From positions 1 through 64,000 of the forward strand of contig NZ_BBJR01000024.1 in NCBI RefSeq assembly GCF_000739875.1: a DNA stretch of 64,000 nucleotides, read 5' to 3'. Of this stretch, positions 36,164 to 44,097 are shown one piece after another (position 1 is the stretch's first letter; each line of letters opens with the position of its first letter). Below the pieces are notes generated by a model that saw only the letters and a list, made by a program, of their open reading frames with translations, had not been told where the DNA came from and searched no databases. The stretch comes from Comamonas aquatica NBRC 14918. Its GTDB lineage: Bacteria; Pseudomonadota; Gammaproteobacteria; Burkholderiales; Burkholderiaceae_C. The translations under genes were made by a program, and so were the position numbers.

Positions 36164-36340
36164 GGTTGGTACCGGCTTCAAGCGCCATCAGGCCTCCGTG
36201 TGTGGGCTGTCAGTGCGCCTGCCAGTAGGGTGGCGGGTTGTGGTTGGTGAAAAGGATCTGCCCGGATCTAGCTGGAATGTGCAGGAATGCGGGGTGCATC
36301 GATGCTGGAATGGGCAACTTTCGGTGCGGGCACCGCGCCC

Positions 36341-37144
36341 TCAAAGCTCGCGGCGGATCAGCGCCCCCTTGAACAACACCGGTCCTGTGGGCCCCATGCT
36401 GCTGGGAACGCCGCCCTTGGGCTCCAGGCTGATGGCCAGCGCCGGGATCGTGTGCACATCCTGTTCTTGGGCTTTGAGCTCGTCCAGCTTGCCCTGGCCC
36501 AGGACGCCCAGGGACCGTGGGGCGCCTTGCTGTGGCAAGGCCCACAGTTGCAAGGATTGGTTGTCGGCTTCCTGGAATCCTCCCACGCGCTGCAGCACGA
36601 GCTGGTCGTGTCGGGCATCAAACGTCACCAGCACCGAGGCATCTGCCTTGGCATCGGCCAACACCGCCACATACCGGATCTGCGGCGTCGCCTGCAAGGC
36701 CGCCTGTGTGCTCTGGAGCTGCGTTTGCAGCAAAGCCAGCTGCTGCCGTGTGCTGTGCTGCAGGCCCTGGTGCGACCACAGTCCCAGCGCAACTGCTGCC
36801 ACCGTGGCAAAGCTGCCGGCCAGCGCCCAGCCACGCCACCATGTCAATGCCCGCGCCGCCTGCCTGGACGTTCCGGCCTGGCGCTGCGCGCTCCACAGGG
36901 CATTCGACGTCTCGGCTTGCACCAGGTTGTGGATGCGGGTCCAGACCGCTGCATCGGGCACCACCGGCGCTTGGACTTCCGCGAAAGCCGACCAGCGCCC
37001 CTGCCACAGCAGTGCCGCGGCGCGCACCTGGGGGTATTCCCGGGCCAGTTGCTCGAAACGCCGGCGGGCCCCTCCGCGCAGGCTGCCCAGTGCGTAAGCG
37101 GCTGCCAACTGGTCAAGCAGTTGTGGATTGCGTGTCAGGTTCAT
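36341..37144 (-). CDS. Anti-sigma factor, RskA-like
   Basis: The 267-residue protein has an N-terminal cytoplasmic helical domain (LDQLAAAYALGSLRGGARRRFE, typical of anti-sigma-K domains), one transmembrane helix (about 103-123) and an extracytoplasmic RskA domain (about 140-260) with LQLWALP and SLEPKGGVPSSMGPTGPVL. It should hold the adjacent sigma factor inactive at the membrane. It lies 18 nt downstream of the sigma gene. Confidence 0.9.
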   Translation of the reverse strand: MNLTRNPQLLDQLAAAYALGSLRGGARRRFEQLAREYPQVRAAALLWQGRWSAFAEVQAPVVPDAAVWTRIHNLVQAETSNALWSAQRQAGTSRQAARALTWWRGWALAGSFATVAAVALGLWSHQGLQHSTRQQLALLQTQLQSTQAALQATPQIRYVAVLADAKADASVLVTFDARHDQLVLQRVGGFQEADNQSLQLWALPQQGAPRSLGVLGQGKLDELKAQEQDVHTIPALAISLEPKGGVPSSMGPTGPVLFKGALIRREL

Positions 37145-37162
37145 GGGTGAGGCTCCAGGGGC

Positions 37163-37738
37163 TCAAACATGGCGCGCCATGCACTTGCGCAACTGCTCCA
37201 GGCTGCGGCGCATCCATGTCTTGACCGTGCCCAAAGGCAATTTCAGGTAGCTGGCCAGTTCGCTGTGACTGAGATCCTTCAGGTACGCCAGGCTGACCAC
37301 CTGGCGCTGGGCATCTTCCAGGCGCTGCATGCACTGGTGCAGCACGGCGGCTTGCTCACTGGCTTCGACCAGTTGCATCGGCCCCTGCGCCTGTGGGTCC
37401 TGCGGCAGCTCCTCCATGTCTTCGATGGGAACATTCAGGTGCAAGCGCTCCGCACGGCGTCTGCGCAAAAAGTCCAGGGCCCTGCTGCGCACCAGCATGC
37501 CCATCCACGCCAATGGCGGACTCAGCGAGTCGCGGTAGGTCCCGGCATTGCGCCAGATGCCCAGAAAGCTCTCTTGCAGCACATCCTCGGCCCACTCCTT
37601 GTTGCCCACGATGCGCAGTGCCAGGCCATACAGCCGCGATGCGGTCTGGTCGTACAGCTGTTTGAGCGCCGCTTCGTCCCGGGCGGCTATGCGGTCTAGA
37701 AATTCCATCAGTTGCTGGTCCGGTGTGGTGGCGTTCAT
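37163..37738 (-). CDS. ECF sigma factor (SigK/ECF19-like)
   Basis: The 191-residue sigma-70 family factor has region 2 (LYGLALRIVGNKEWAEDVLQ, FLGIWRNAGTY, LRRRRAE) and region 4 (VVSLAYLKDLSHSELASYLK, then LGTVKTWMRRSLEQLR). The start at 37738 fits the family N-terminus; the longer open frame runs through the promoter region. It is cotranscribed with its anti-sigma gene and divergent from a ferritin-like gene. Matching -35/-10 elements on both arms suggest it activates itself and that gene. Confidence 0.93.
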   Translation of the reverse strand: MNATTPDQQLMEFLDRIAARDEAALKQLYDQTASRLYGLALRIVGNKEWAEDVLQESFLGIWRNAGTYRDSLSPPLAWMGMLVRSRALDFLRRRRAERLHLNVPIEDMEELPQDPQAQGPMQLVEASEQAAVLHQCMQRLEDAQRQVVSLAYLKDLSHSELASYLKLPLGTVKTWMRRSLEQLRKCMARHV

Positions 37739-37822
37739 GCCGCCATTGTGATGAGAAGCACCTGCTTGTTGGGGCGCTGTTGCATTGCCGCCAACGCAGC
37801 TTGCAGACCTTGTCTTTGGGCA

Positions 37823-37850
37823 TATACGCAGCATCCGGGCGACTGGATGC
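37823..37850 (-). promoter_or_regulatory. Predicted ECF promoter of the sigma/anti-sigma operon
   Basis: On the minus strand: GCATCC, 16 nt, CGTATA. The -10 lies about 85 nt before the sigma ATG. It matches the promoter on the opposite strand at 37886-37913 in both elements and in spacer length. Confidence 0.65.
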
Positions 37851-37885
37851 AAGCGCAGAGGGAAATAAAAAATTCTTAAAAACTT

Positions 37886-37913
37886 GAATCCATTAATGCC
37901 ACGGCTGCGTATT
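37886..37913 (+). promoter_or_regulatory. Predicted ECF promoter of the ferritin-like gene
   Basis: On the plus strand: GAATCC, 16 nt, CGTATT. The -10 lies 57 nt before the ATG at 37971. The shared pattern with the divergent promoter is ATCC-N16-CGTAT. Confidence 0.65.
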
Positions 37914-37970
37914 CCCAATGTCGAACACACCAATTCGTCGACACAGCCCCATCGTCAACAAGGAGTCACC

Positions 37971-38564
37971 ATGAGCAGTAATTTGGTTGAAGGCCGTTTC
38001 TCCACGACCGCCTCGCGGCGTGGATTTCTGGGGGCCACCGGCAGTTTGTCGGCCGTGGCGGTCGCCATGCTGGCCGGCAACGAGGCCCTGGCGCAGGGCA
38101 TGGGCAACGATCCCGCCAAGGACGTCGCCATCCTGAACGTGGCGTTGGGGCTGGAGCATGAAGCCATCAATGCCTACCAGTTGGGCGCGGGCAGTGGCCT
38201 GCTGCAAAAACCTGCACTGGATGTGGCCCTGCTGTTCCAGAGCCACCACAAGGGACACCGCGACGCACTCGTCGCCACCATCCAGAAGCTGGGGGGCAGC
38301 CCGGTCGCCGAAGCGCCGCTGCAGACCTACGCGGAATCGCTGAAGGCCGCCACGCTGAAAAGCCAGGCCGACGTGCTGGCGCTGGCGGCCAAGCTGGAGC
38401 TGGGGGCCACCAATGCCTATCTGGGCGTTATTCCCGCGTTCGAGCACCGAGATCTGGCCAAGGTCGCAGGCCGCCTGGCGGCCGATGAAACCATGCACTA
38501 CACCGCGCTGGTGTCGGCGCTGGGCCGTTCCTTGCCGAGCAATCCCTTGACCTTCGGCGGCTGA
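37971..38564 (+). CDS. Tat-exported ferritin-like domain protein
   Basis: The 197-residue protein starts with a twin-arginine signal (ASRRGFLGATG, a hydrophobic stretch, then ALAQ). A four-helix ferritin-like bundle follows with candidate metal ligands in GLEHEAINAYQLG, SHHKGHRDAL, LELGATNAY and ADETMHYTAL. It is likely periplasmic. The function is unknown; metal binding or oxidative-stress defence is an inference from the fold. A GGAG site precedes ATG 37971. It is divergent from the ECF sigma gene and 70 nt upstream of the DUF3455 gene. Confidence 0.87.
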   Translation: MSSNLVEGRFSTTASRRGFLGATGSLSAVAVAMLAGNEALAQGMGNDPAKDVAILNVALGLEHEAINAYQLGAGSGLLQKPALDVALLFQSHHKGHRDALVATIQKLGGSPVAEAPLQTYAESLKAATLKSQADVLALAAKLELGATNAYLGVIPAFEHRDLAKVAGRLAADETMHYTALVSALGRSLPSNPLTFGG

Positions 38565-38634
38565 CAGGCCGCTTCCCCGCACCCGGCCGACCGGCCGGAT
38601 GCCTTGATTCACTTCATCATTCCAGGAAATCATC

Positions 38635-39189
38635 ATGCAATATCAACGCGTACGCTTTTCGACGGCCCTGGGTGTATCGGCCCTGGTGCTCAGCGCATGT
38701 GCACCCATGCAGCGGCATCCCGCTTTTTCGCAGGCGCAAATGCCAGCACCCGTGCAGGTGCCGGCTGGCCATCAAGTGGCCCTGGAAACCGTGGGCGTGG
38801 GCCACATCACTTATGAATGCCGCGCCAAGAAAGACATGCCCAGCGAGCACGAATGGGTCTTTGTGGGCCCCGATGCCAAGCTGCAAACCCGCGGCGGTGA
38901 GGTGATCGGCAAATACTGGGGGCCGCCTGCGACGTGGGAGAACAACGATGGCTCCAAAGTCACTGCCACGCAGGTCGCGGTCTCGTCGGCCGGGGCGGGC
39001 AACATTCCGCTGCAACTGGTCAAGGCCAATCCAGCCAGTGGCATGGGCGCCATGCAGGGGGTGACGTACATCCAGCGCGTGGCGACCAAGGGCGGTGTGG
39101 CGCCCAGCATGGCTTGCGGGGCAAGTAGCGTGGGCAGCAAGCAGGTCATGCCGTATCAGGCGGACTATATTTTCTGGAAGGCGTCCTGA
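38635..39189 (+). CDS. DUF3455-family lipoprotein
   Basis: The 184-residue protein has a lipoprotein signal (VSALVLSAC). The mature part has ITYECRAKK, HEWVFVGPDAKL, GKYWGPPATWENNDGSKV and a late single cysteine (SMACGASS), which fit DUF3455. The family has no known function. Its place after the ferritin-like gene and behind a likely ECF promoter suggests an envelope stress role. Confidence 0.82.
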   Translation: MQYQRVRFSTALGVSALVLSACAPMQRHPAFSQAQMPAPVQVPAGHQVALETVGVGHITYECRAKKDMPSEHEWVFVGPDAKLQTRGGEVIGKYWGPPATWENNDGSKVTATQVAVSSAGAGNIPLQLVKANPASGMGAMQGVTYIQRVATKGGVAPSMACGASSVGSKQVMPYQADYIFWKAS

Positions 39190-39322
39190 TCGTCCGTGCC
39201 CGCGGCGCATGTTCGAGGGTCCTGCCCGGACCTGCGCCGCAGGGCTGCTGCACGCGAAGAACCTAGCGCGCTTGCACCCGAATGGCTGGGGTGCGAGGGA
39301 GAGCGCACAGAACGATCTGCGC

Positions 39323-40273
39323 TCATCTCGCTTTTGCGGGTGCTGTGCGCTCGGGCGCCATGCTCACTGCCTCGGGCATGGGCAGCAATTCCTGCTGCAG
39401 GTGGGTGCGAAAGGCCTGGGCCGAGGGGCCCAGCACCCTGTCGCGGCGCTGCAGGAAACCCAGCGTGCGCCAGAGGTCGGGTTCCGTCAGCGGAATGGCG
39501 CACAAATTCGGGTGGTCTGGCCGCAAGGCCAAATGGGGAATGGCACTCAGCCCCAAGCCGGCTTCCACCAAGGCCAGGGCGCCGGCCACGTGGTTGCACT
39601 CGTACCAGGCCACAGGTTGGTGCGGCAGTTCGGCCATGACCTGGTCCAGCAGCAACCGGTTCCCGCTTTTGTGCGACACCGACACCAGGCGCTGGCCTGA
39701 CAGTTCGGCCCAGGGGATATGGGGACGGGCGGCCCAGGGGTGGCTGCGCGGCATGGCCAACATGTAGCGTTCCCGTGTCAGGGCTTCAAACCGCAGCGAC
39801 GATTCCTGGCTGCCGGTGAAGCTGATGCCGAAGTCGGCATCCCCTTTGAGTACGGCGTCCAGTACCTGGGGGGCACTTTCATCGATGACATGCACCTGGA
39901 CGTCGGGCTGCTGCACGGCAAACTTCGCCAGCAGGTTGGGGAGTAAATTGATGGCCACGGACGGAATGCAAGCGATGGACACGCGCCCGCGGCGCAGCTT
40001 TTGCTGATCGTTCACGCGCTGGATGGCTTCTTCCAGGCCCGCCAGCGCGGCCCGCGCCTCCTGCAGGAATTCCTGGCCAATCGCCGTCAATTCCACGTGC
40101 CGGGTGGTGCGTTCCAGCAGGCGCGCTCCCACGGCGGCCTCCAGGCGTTCGACGCGACGGCTCAATGCCGGTGGCGACAGGAACAGGGCATCCGCAGCGT
40201 GGCGAAAGCTGGCTTTTTCGGCGGTCACCACAAAAGCGATCAGCTCGCCCATGTCGAATTTGATGCGTTGCAT
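39323..40273 (-). CDS. LysR-family transcriptional regulator
   Basis: The 316-residue protein has the N-terminal winged helix-turn-helix (ASFRHAADALFLSPPALSRRVERLE, residues about 22-46) and a LysR effector domain from about 95. The start may instead be the internal ATG at residue 8. It is divergent from the Bug-protein gene, the usual arrangement in which a LysR protein controls the neighbouring Bug gene in response to its ligand. Confidence 0.93.
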   Translation of the reverse strand: MQRIKFDMGELIAFVVTAEKASFRHAADALFLSPPALSRRVERLEAAVGARLLERTTRHVELTAIGQEFLQEARAALAGLEEAIQRVNDQQKLRRGRVSIACIPSVAINLLPNLLAKFAVQQPDVQVHVIDESAPQVLDAVLKGDADFGISFTGSQESSLRFEALTRERYMLAMPRSHPWAARPHIPWAELSGQRLVSVSHKSGNRLLLDQVMAELPHQPVAWYECNHVAGALALVEAGLGLSAIPHLALRPDHPNLCAIPLTEPDLWRTLGFLQRRDRVLGPSAQAFRTHLQQELLPMPEAVSMAPERTAPAKAR

Positions 40274-40373
40274 GCAATAGTCTCTTTATAAATTGCAATT
40301 CACAGAATATTGTCCTCTGCCTAGGATGCGGGCTTTTACAAAGCCGTCAAAGCCCGGCAATTCTGGAGACAAA

Positions 40374-41348
40374 ATGAAACGACGCACATTGCTTGTGACC
40401 GGGGTCCTGGCCGCGGGTGCCTGCCTTGCCACGAACCTGGCGCATGCACAGGACTTTCCGCCCAAGAAAGCGGTGACCTTGGTGGTGGGGTTTGCTGCAG
40501 GCGGCTCGGCCGACATCGCCGCCCGGGTGATCGCCAAGAAACTCGGCGAAAACATCGGCCAATCCGTGATCGTGGAAAACAAGCCCGGTGCCGGCGGCAA
40601 CCTGGCCCATGGCCAGGTGGCGAATGGCCCTGCGGACGGCTCCATGCTGCTGTTTGGCTCCATCGGCCCCTTGACCATTTCTCCCCACTTCATGAAGGTC
40701 AGCTACGACCCGCTCAAGGATTTGGCACCGATCACGATGGGGGTGACCTTCCCGAATGTGCTGGTGGTGCCGGCCAGCACCGGCATCAAGAGCCTGGGCG
40801 AGTTTGTGGCCAAGGCCAAGCGTGAACCGGGCAAGCTGGACTTCGCCTCCACAGGCCCGGGCTCGGCCGCGCACCTGGCGGGCGAGTTGCTTAATGATGT
40901 CGCCAAGATCGATACCGTGCACGTGCCGTACAAGGGCGGGGCGCCTGCGCTGCAGGACGTGCTGGGTGGGCGCGTCACGTCGTTCTATGCGGCGCCAACC
41001 ACGGCGCTGCCGCACATCGAATCGGGCAAGCTGATTCCGCTGGCCACCACGGGCCTGAGCCGGCCTGCCTACCTGCCGAATGTGCCCACTGTGGCCGAAA
41101 GCTACCCAGGCTTCAATGCCACCAACTGGTATGCCTTCGTGGCTTCCGCCAAAACGCCCAAGGCCTTGCTGGACCGCTGGAACACCGAGCTGGTCAAGGT
41201 CTTGAACACCCCCGAGGTGCGCGACAACCTGCTCAAGCACGGGCAGACCGCAGCACCAGGGACGCGCGAAGAACTGGGCAGCTTCATCGCCGCCGAGCAT
41301 GCGAAGTGGGGCCGCATCATCCGCGAGCGCAAGATCTCGGCCGATTGA
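40374..41348 (+). CDS. Bug/TctC-family solute-binding protein
   Basis: The 324-residue periplasmic protein has a signal peptide (MKRRTLLVTGVLAAGACL, ending LAHAQ). It carries FPPKKAVTLVVGFAAGGSAD, ENKPGAGGN, STGPGSAAHLAGEL and VPYKGGAPALQD, all Bug motifs. The ligand is unknown. ATG at 40374 follows GGAGA. It is probably cotranscribed with the following ModA-like gene (47 nt gap) and controlled by the divergent LysR. Confidence 0.93.
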   Translation: MKRRTLLVTGVLAAGACLATNLAHAQDFPPKKAVTLVVGFAAGGSADIAARVIAKKLGENIGQSVIVENKPGAGGNLAHGQVANGPADGSMLLFGSIGPLTISPHFMKVSYDPLKDLAPITMGVTFPNVLVVPASTGIKSLGEFVAKAKREPGKLDFASTGPGSAAHLAGELLNDVAKIDTVHVPYKGGAPALQDVLGGRVTSFYAAPTTALPHIESGKLIPLATTGLSRPAYLPNVPTVAESYPGFNATNWYAFVASAKTPKALLDRWNTELVKVLNTPEVRDNLLKHGQTAAPGTREELGSFIAAEHAKWGRIIRERKISAD

Positions 41349-41395
41349 TGGTCTGCAGCGACAACGACAACTGACAACAACACAGGAGACATTCC

Positions 41396-42229
41396 ATGCA
41401 CACCATCACTCACAAGCATGCCGTATCCCGGCGTGGCGCTGTCCGCACCTTCCTGGGCCTGCTGGCGGGCGCGGGCCTGGCCGTCAGCGCCTTGTGCACC
41501 ACGGTCGTCCATGCCGCGGAAATCCGGGTGGTGACCTCCGGCGGGTTTTCGGCCGCATACGACCAACTGATCCCGCTCTACGAGCAGGCCACAGGGCACA
41601 AAGTGATCACCTCACGTGGCGCCTCGATCGGCAATGCACCCGACTCCATCCCCAGCCGCCTGGCGCGGGGCGAGCAGTTCGACATCGTGATCCTGGCCGA
41701 CTCGGCCCTGGACCAGTTCATTCAGCAAGGCAAGGTGAAGGCCGGCAGCCGTGTGGATCTGGCGCGCTCCATGATTGGCATGAGCGTGCGCAAAGGCACG
41801 CCCAAGCCTGACATCAGCAGCGTCGAGGGGCTCAAGCAGACCTTGCTGGATGCAAAGTCGATCGCCTATTCCGCCAGCGCCAGCGGAACGTACCTGTCCA
41901 ACGAACTGTTTCCACGCCTGGGCGTGGCCGAGCAGATCAAGCACAAGGCCACCAAGATCTACAGCGAACGCGTGGGGGCCGTCGTGCTGCGCGGGGATGC
42001 TGAAATCGGCTTCCAGCAGGTCAGCGAACTCTTGCCATTCAAGGAGCTGGAGTTCGTCGGCCCTTTGCCTGAGGAAGTTCAGCAACGAGTCTTCTTTTCC
42101 GCCGGGGTCGCTGAAGGTGCTGCGGACACGGCCGTGGCCTCGCATTTGATCCGCTTCCTGGCCGCGCCTGCCGCAGCGCCCATCGTGCGCAGCACTGGCA
42201 TGGAGCCCGCAGCCGCTGCGGCACGTTGA
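41396..42229 (+). CDS. ModA-like periplasmic substrate-binding protein
   Basis: The 277-residue exported protein has a signal peptide (ending VHAAE) and the type II binding fold of the molybdate-binding group: IRVVTSGGFSAAYDQLIPLY, FDIVILADSALDQFI, GMSVRKGTPKPDIS, YSASASGTYLSN and LRGDAEIGFQQVSELL. Such proteins often bind anions or small carboxylates other than molybdate. No permease or ATPase adjoins it. Pairing with a Bug protein is unusual and suggests both belong to one uptake or sensing function. Confidence 0.85.
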   Translation: MHTITHKHAVSRRGAVRTFLGLLAGAGLAVSALCTTVVHAAEIRVVTSGGFSAAYDQLIPLYEQATGHKVITSRGASIGNAPDSIPSRLARGEQFDIVILADSALDQFIQQGKVKAGSRVDLARSMIGMSVRKGTPKPDISSVEGLKQTLLDAKSIAYSASASGTYLSNELFPRLGVAEQIKHKATKIYSERVGAVVLRGDAEIGFQQVSELLPFKELEFVGPLPEEVQQRVFFSAGVAEGAADTAVASHLIRFLAAPAAAPIVRSTGMEPAAAAAR

Positions 42230-42319
42230 ACCCCTAGCTTGCCGGAAGGCGAGCCGCTCGGGTTGTGCCGCCCGCGGCGCCTGACCCAGCCGGCCATGCG
42301 CCCGTCAATGGCGGGCTCG

Positions 42320-42357
42320 CTGACCACCTGTGACCTGCACAGGTGGTCAGTTTTTTT
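42320..42357 (+). terminator. Intrinsic terminator after the ModA-like gene
   Basis: A perfect 13-bp stem, CTGACCACCTGTG with CACAGGTGGTCAG, a 5-nt loop and seven T residues. Confidence 0.92.
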
Positions 42358-42555
42358 GGGGGGCAGGAGCCGAGTGCTATCTTTTCTAGTAGCAAGCACG
42401 GCTCGAACGCACAGGCGTTGCGCTTCCTTGCAGGGTCGCGGAGAACATCCCTGTCCTCGTCGCCTGTGTGCTGTCCCAAGCCCTGTGGTGTTGGGCCGCT
42501 GCACGGCATGGATGCTGGCGTCGGGATGACTGGCAGTTTTTATAAAACAATGATT

Positions 42556-42575
42556 CAATAAATGTTGTATTATTG
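42556..42575 (+). promoter_or_regulatory. Probable ArsR operator
   Basis: The dyad CAATAA-N8-TTATTG lies 4 nt before the arsR start in an AT-rich stretch, the usual place for a self-repressing ArsR site. A TATAAAA element just upstream may be the -10. No Shine-Dalgarno is visible before arsR. Confidence 0.5.
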
Positions 42576-42579
42576 ACTT

Positions 42580-42903
42580 ATGCAAGAAGCACAAGTCATT
42601 CGATCCCTGGCGGCGCTAGCCCACGAGGCACGCTTGCGCGTGTTCCGGGCACTGGTGGTCGCAGGCCCCGATGGGCTGACGCCGAGCGCCTTGGCCGAGC
42701 AGCTGGGAATTGCCCCCAATGCCCTGTCGTTCCACCTCAAGGAGCTGTTCCACGCCGAGCTGGTCAGCCAGGAGCGCCTGGGTCGCAATGTGCTGTACCG
42801 GGCCGCGTTCCCTGCGATGAACGGATTGCTTGCGTACATGACCGAAAACTGCTGTCAAGGCGCGGCCTGCACGCCGGCCGGGGCCGCGTCCTGCCACTGC
42901 TGA
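42580..42903 (+). CDS. arsR: ArsR-family arsenic-responsive repressor
   Basis: The 107-residue winged-helix repressor has the DNA-recognition region GLTPSALAEQLGIAPNALSFHL and a C-terminal cysteine cluster (ENCCQGAACTP, then SCHC) that can bind As(III). The position of the cysteines at the C-terminus, not in the DNA-binding helix, matches the proteobacterial atypical ArsR group. It leads the ars operon and should release its promoter when arsenite or trivalent organoarsenicals bind. Confidence 0.92.
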   Translation: MQEAQVIRSLAALAHEARLRVFRALVVAGPDGLTPSALAEQLGIAPNALSFHLKELFHAELVSQERLGRNVLYRAAFPAMNGLLAYMTENCCQGAACTPAGAASCHC

Positions 42904-42914
42904 AGGAGCTGACG

Positions 42915-43415
42915 ATGAAACGCTTTCATGTCCACCTGCACGTCGATGATCTGGCCCAGAACATCGCCTTCTATACCCAGCTGTTTGGCGCAGCACCAGC
43001 ACGCGTGGAGTGCGACTACGCCAAATGGATGCTGGACGATCCCCGCGTGAATTTCGCCATCTCCACGCGTGGCCACCACCAGCCGGGTCTGGACCATCTG
43101 GGTTTTCAGGTGGATGCCAAGGAGGAGCTGGCCGACCTCAAGGCGCGTGCGCAGGCCGCGGAAATGGCTGTGTTGGACGAGGGCAGCACCACCTGCTGCT
43201 ACGCACGCAGCGACAAGCACTGGATCACCGATCCCCAGGGGATCGCCTGGGAGCATTTCCATTCGTTGGAGAACATTCCGGTCTTCCACGAAACATCCGA
43301 CGCGCCTGCCGCGAACAGCGCTTGCTGCGCCCCGAAAGCGGCAGCACCTGCACCGGCCCCCACCACCAGTTGCTGTGCTCCCCGCTCTGGCTCCAACCCC
43401 TCGACCTGTTGCTGA
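42915..43415 (+). CDS. arsI: ArsI-type C-As lyase (VOC dioxygenase) with Cys-pair tail
   Basis: The 166-residue VOC-fold protein starts MKRFHVHLHVDDL. Likely metal ligands are H5, H61 and E113. The vicinal pair C94-C95 in STTCCYARSDKHW matches the substrate-binding thiols of ArsI, which cleaves the carbon-arsenic bond of trivalent methylarsenicals and roxarsone-type aromatics. CadI-like annotation is the main alternative. A tail from about 125 carries three further CC pairs (137-138, 153-154, 165-166) in Ala/Pro-rich linkers. It lies 11 nt after arsR and 6 nt before arsC. Confidence 0.85.
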   Translation: MKRFHVHLHVDDLAQNIAFYTQLFGAAPARVECDYAKWMLDDPRVNFAISTRGHHQPGLDHLGFQVDAKEELADLKARAQAAEMAVLDEGSTTCCYARSDKHWITDPQGIAWEHFHSLENIPVFHETSDAPAANSACCAPKAAAPAPAPTTSCCAPRSGSNPSTCC

Positions 43416-43421
43416 GATTCC

Positions 43422-43934
43422 ATGACTTCTGTTCAACCATTGCATGTTCTGTTCCTGTGCACCCACAATTCGGCGCGCAGCATCCTGGCCGAGGCCTTGC
43501 TCAACCATCTGGGGCAGGGCCGTTTCCAGGCCTTTTCGGCCGGCAGCAGCCCGCGCGCCAACCAGCAACCCAACCCCTTGGGGCTGCAGGTGCTGGAGCG
43601 GGCCGGCATCGCCACGCAAGGCCTGTACAGCAAGAGCTGGGAGGTGTTTGCCGCCCCCGGGGCGCCCCACATGGACCTGATCATCACGGTCTGCGACAGC
43701 GCGGCGGGCGAGGTTTGTCCAATCTGGCCCGGCCATCCCGCCACGGCGCACTGGGGCTATGCCGACCCTTCCGCCGGCGACGGCAGCGATGACACCAAGC
43801 TGGAGGCTTTCCGCCAGACCTTGCACCTGATGCGCCAGCGTCTGGAGCTGTTGGTCAACCTGCCGGCGGACAAGCTGGCGCGCACATGCCTGCAAGGCAC
43901 GGCGCGCGCGCTGTCTGCCCCTGCCAGCCCGTAA
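43422..43934 (+). CDS. arsC: Arsenate reductase, LMW-phosphatase type
   Basis: The 170-residue protein has the P-loop LCTHNSARS (C13-X5-R19-S20), then FSAGSSPRAN, MDLIITVCDSAAGEVCP and the DPSAGDGS loop. Enzymes of this class reduce arsenate to arsenite, using thioredoxin or glutaredoxin. It is tightly coupled to arsI. A long palindrome and a terminator separate it from arsB. Confidence 0.92.
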   Translation: MTSVQPLHVLFLCTHNSARSILAEALLNHLGQGRFQAFSAGSSPRANQQPNPLGLQVLERAGIATQGLYSKSWEVFAAPGAPHMDLIITVCDSAAGEVCPIWPGHPATAHWGYADPSAGDGSDDTKLEAFRQTLHLMRQRLELLVNLPADKLARTCLQGTARALSAPASP

Positions 43935-43952
43935 CCGGTCGCACGGCTGCAG

Positions 43953-44006
43953 CAGCGTTCCGAGCCGTCATGCTTCCATATGGAAGCATGACGGTGCGGA
44001 ACACTG
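43953..44006. repeat. 54-bp near-perfect palindrome between arsC and arsB
   Basis: The core 43965-43994 is a perfect 30-bp palindrome without a loop (arm CCGTCATGCTTCCAT). After a 2-nt unmatched step the symmetry continues outward: CAGCGTTCCG on the left faces CGGAACACTG on the right, with one mismatch. No T-run follows. It could form a cruciform or a long RNA hairpin, be a dimer-of-dimers binding site, or be an inverted-duplication scar. Confidence 0.85.
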
Positions 44007-44047
44007 CGCGGCCGGCCCGGTCTGTTGACCGGCTGTTCCCGATTCCC

Positions 44048-44077
44048 GGCACCACGCTGGTGGTGCCTCGTTTGTTT
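44048..44077 (+). terminator. Intrinsic terminator between arsC and arsB
   Basis: An 8-bp stem, GGCACCAC with GTGGTGCC, a GCTG loop and a broken T-run (TCGTTTGTTTTT). It lies 20 nt before the arsB start, so it would attenuate arsB relative to arsRIC unless bypassed. Confidence 0.7.
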
Positions 44078-44097
44078 TTCTGAAAAAGCCCTGCACC

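Larger units (their letters stand above)
42230..42579. other. Spacer between the binding-protein genes and the ars operon
   Basis: No gene. It contains a strong terminator (42320-42357), and at its right end the AT-rich ars promoter/operator. The middle is ordinary sequence without repeats. Confidence 0.55.
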
